Below are positions 6,449 to 7,281 of a DNA stretch of 7,281 bases, piece by piece; position 1 is the first letter of the stretch, and each line of letters opens with the position of its first letter. Made by a program: the position numbers and the translations under genes. Origin of the DNA: Gammaproteobacteria bacterium. GTDB taxonomy: Bacteria > Pseudomonadota > Gammaproteobacteria > UBA9214. The notes beneath the pieces were generated by a model that saw nothing but the letters and a program-made list of their open reading frames with translations, did not search any database and had not been told where the DNA came from. The stretch is from NCBI GenBank assembly GCA_030599705.1, contig JAUVNM010000087.1:1-7281 (forward strand), read 5' to 3'.

Positions 6449-7258
6449 ATGTCCAGCCATATTTTCAGTCTGCTGATCGGCTTATCCGGCGTCGCAAAGG
6501 ACGAACGTCCGGCGGCCAGGCGCTGGGCAGACCGTTTCGAACTGCCAATGATCCTGTTTGCCATCTGGATACTGATCGAGTCATATCTGAGAGCGCGAGG
6601 CGTTTATCCGGCAACGTTTGACCGGATCACCGACTGGAGCATCTGGCTGTTTTTTGTACTTGAAACGGTAGTGCTTACCAGCCTGGTGGAGAACAAGCTC
6701 CTTTATCTGCGCAGCAACTGGATGAACCTGCTTATTATAAGCACAGGTGTACCCTTGTTGTGGGGCGGCGGCGCCCATGCCGCTGCTTTGCGGACGCTTA
6801 GACTGCTGCTGATGTTTCCGTTGTTGCTGAATACTTCGGCTACCATGCGCAAGATTCTGACACGGAATCACCTGGGTACGACCTTGATTGTGGCCCTGGC
6901 GTTTACCCTGATGTCGGGTTTTCTCATCGCCGGCATCGATCCGACTATCGAAACTGTCTGGCAAGGTATCTGGTGGGCCTGGGTGACGGTATCGACGGTG
7001 GGATACGGCGATACCGTGCCGCAGAGTGCGGCGGGCAAGGTGTTCGGTGCTGTCGTGATTCTGTTTGGTGTAGGTTTCTTCTCCCTGTTGACCGCCAGTT
7101 TTTCAGCCTACTTCGTTTCACGTGGCGAGATAGAGATCGAAGAAGAAGAGGTCGAGGAGATCTACCGCCTGAAGGATATCGAAGAGCGCATTGAGGCCAT
7201 GGAGCAAACGCTTCAGCGGATTGAGGATCGACTGAATGAAGATCGGGGAGAGACATGA
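6449..7258 (+). CDS. Voltage-gated-like potassium channel family protein with C-terminal coiled coil
   Basis: A 269-aa membrane protein with the layout of a six-helix K+ channel subunit, which would work as a tetramer. Helices: S1 about 32-48, S2 about 63-80, S3 about 90-105, S4 about 112-127, S5 about 142-161, pore helix 168-181, filter TVSTVGYGD at 180-188, S6 about 195-222. The filter is canonical for K+ selectivity. S4 carries only R115 and R118, so strong voltage sensing is doubtful. There is no RCK or cyclic-nucleotide domain. Instead residues 227-266 form a highly charged heptad-like segment (EIEIEEEEVEEIYRL, then IEERIEAMEQTLQRIEDRL), probably a tetramerising coiled coil. It starts 72 bases after hypE, with a weak AGG at 6440-6442 as ribosome site, and overlaps the next ORF by ATGA. 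Its GC content (50-58% in four counted lines) is below that of the hyp genes. Confidence 0.92.
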   Translation: MSSHIFSLLIGLSGVAKDERPAARRWADRFELPMILFAIWILIESYLRARGVYPATFDRITDWSIWLFFVLETVVLTSLVENKLLYLRSNWMNLLIISTGVPLLWGGGAHAAALRTLRLLLMFPLLLNTSATMRKILTRNHLGTTLIVALAFTLMSGFLIAGIDPTIETVWQGIWWAWVTVSTVGYGDTVPQSAAGKVFGAVVILFGVGFFSLLTASFSAYFVSRGEIEIEEEEVEEIYRLKDIEERIEAMEQTLQRIEDRLNEDRGET

Positions 7259-7281
7259 CACCCCTTTCCACCAAATGGACG
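7255..7281 (+). CDS. Start of an unidentified ORF, cut by the window end
   Basis: The ATG at 7255-7257 overlaps the channel stop TGA (7256-7258) in the ATGA form typical of translational coupling. A purine-rich GGGGAG at 7245-7250 gives a plausible ribosome site just upstream, better than that of any other gene here. Only nine codons are visible (MTPLSTKWT), so the product cannot be named. If real, it is co-translated with the channel and could be its partner. Confidence 0.55.

Overview
The window is GC-rich (about 65-70% in hand-counted lines of the hyp genes) and densely coding. It looks like chromosomal DNA of a proteobacterium, most likely a gammaproteobacterium. The reasons are a standard proteobacterial Hyp set, a KefB/KefC-type antiporter, and two short palindromic elements of kinds known to be dispersed in gammaproteobacterial genomes (a TGTAGGAGC-type REP pair and a CCCGGAT...ATCCGGGCTAC element). 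Genus-level assignment is not possible from this sequence. There is no transposase, CRISPR array, tRNA or rRNA.

Layout: (1) 1-1086, + strand: hypD without its first ~25 codons, because the gene begins before the window. (2) 1105-3414, + strand: hypF, 18 bases after the hypD stop and in the same frame. (3) 3415-3542: a convergent intergenic spacer holding the two palindromic repeats. (4) 3543-5213, - strand: a CPA2-family K+/H+ antiporter with a C-terminal RCK/TrkA-N domain. (5) 5214-5374: a divergent spacer with a perfect 8+1+8 palindrome, a candidate promoter for the antiporter and a perfect TATAAT. (6) 5375-6376, + strand: hypE with its C-terminal PRIC. (7) 6449-7258, + strand: a six-helix K+ channel-like protein with a TVSTVGYGD filter and a charged coiled-coil tail. 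(8) 7255 to the window end: the first nine codons of a further ORF that overlaps the channel stop by ATGA.

How they work together: HypF and HypE convert carbamoyl phosphate into the cyanide ligands of the [NiFe]-hydrogenase iron. HypD, with HypC (not in this window), is the scaffold on which Fe(CN)2CO is built. The organism therefore very probably makes at least one [NiFe] hydrogenase, although no structural subunit is visible here. The two K+-related membrane proteins have no known role in hydrogenase maturation.

The most unusual points are architectural. An opposite-strand antiporter with its own regulatory-looking spacer separates hypDF from hypE, and a lower-GC channel gene follows hypE. 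I found no strong case for a wholly new system. The best leads are the split hyp locus with two K+ transport genes, the palindrome over the antiporter promoter, and unusual residues in conserved motifs of HypD and HypE.
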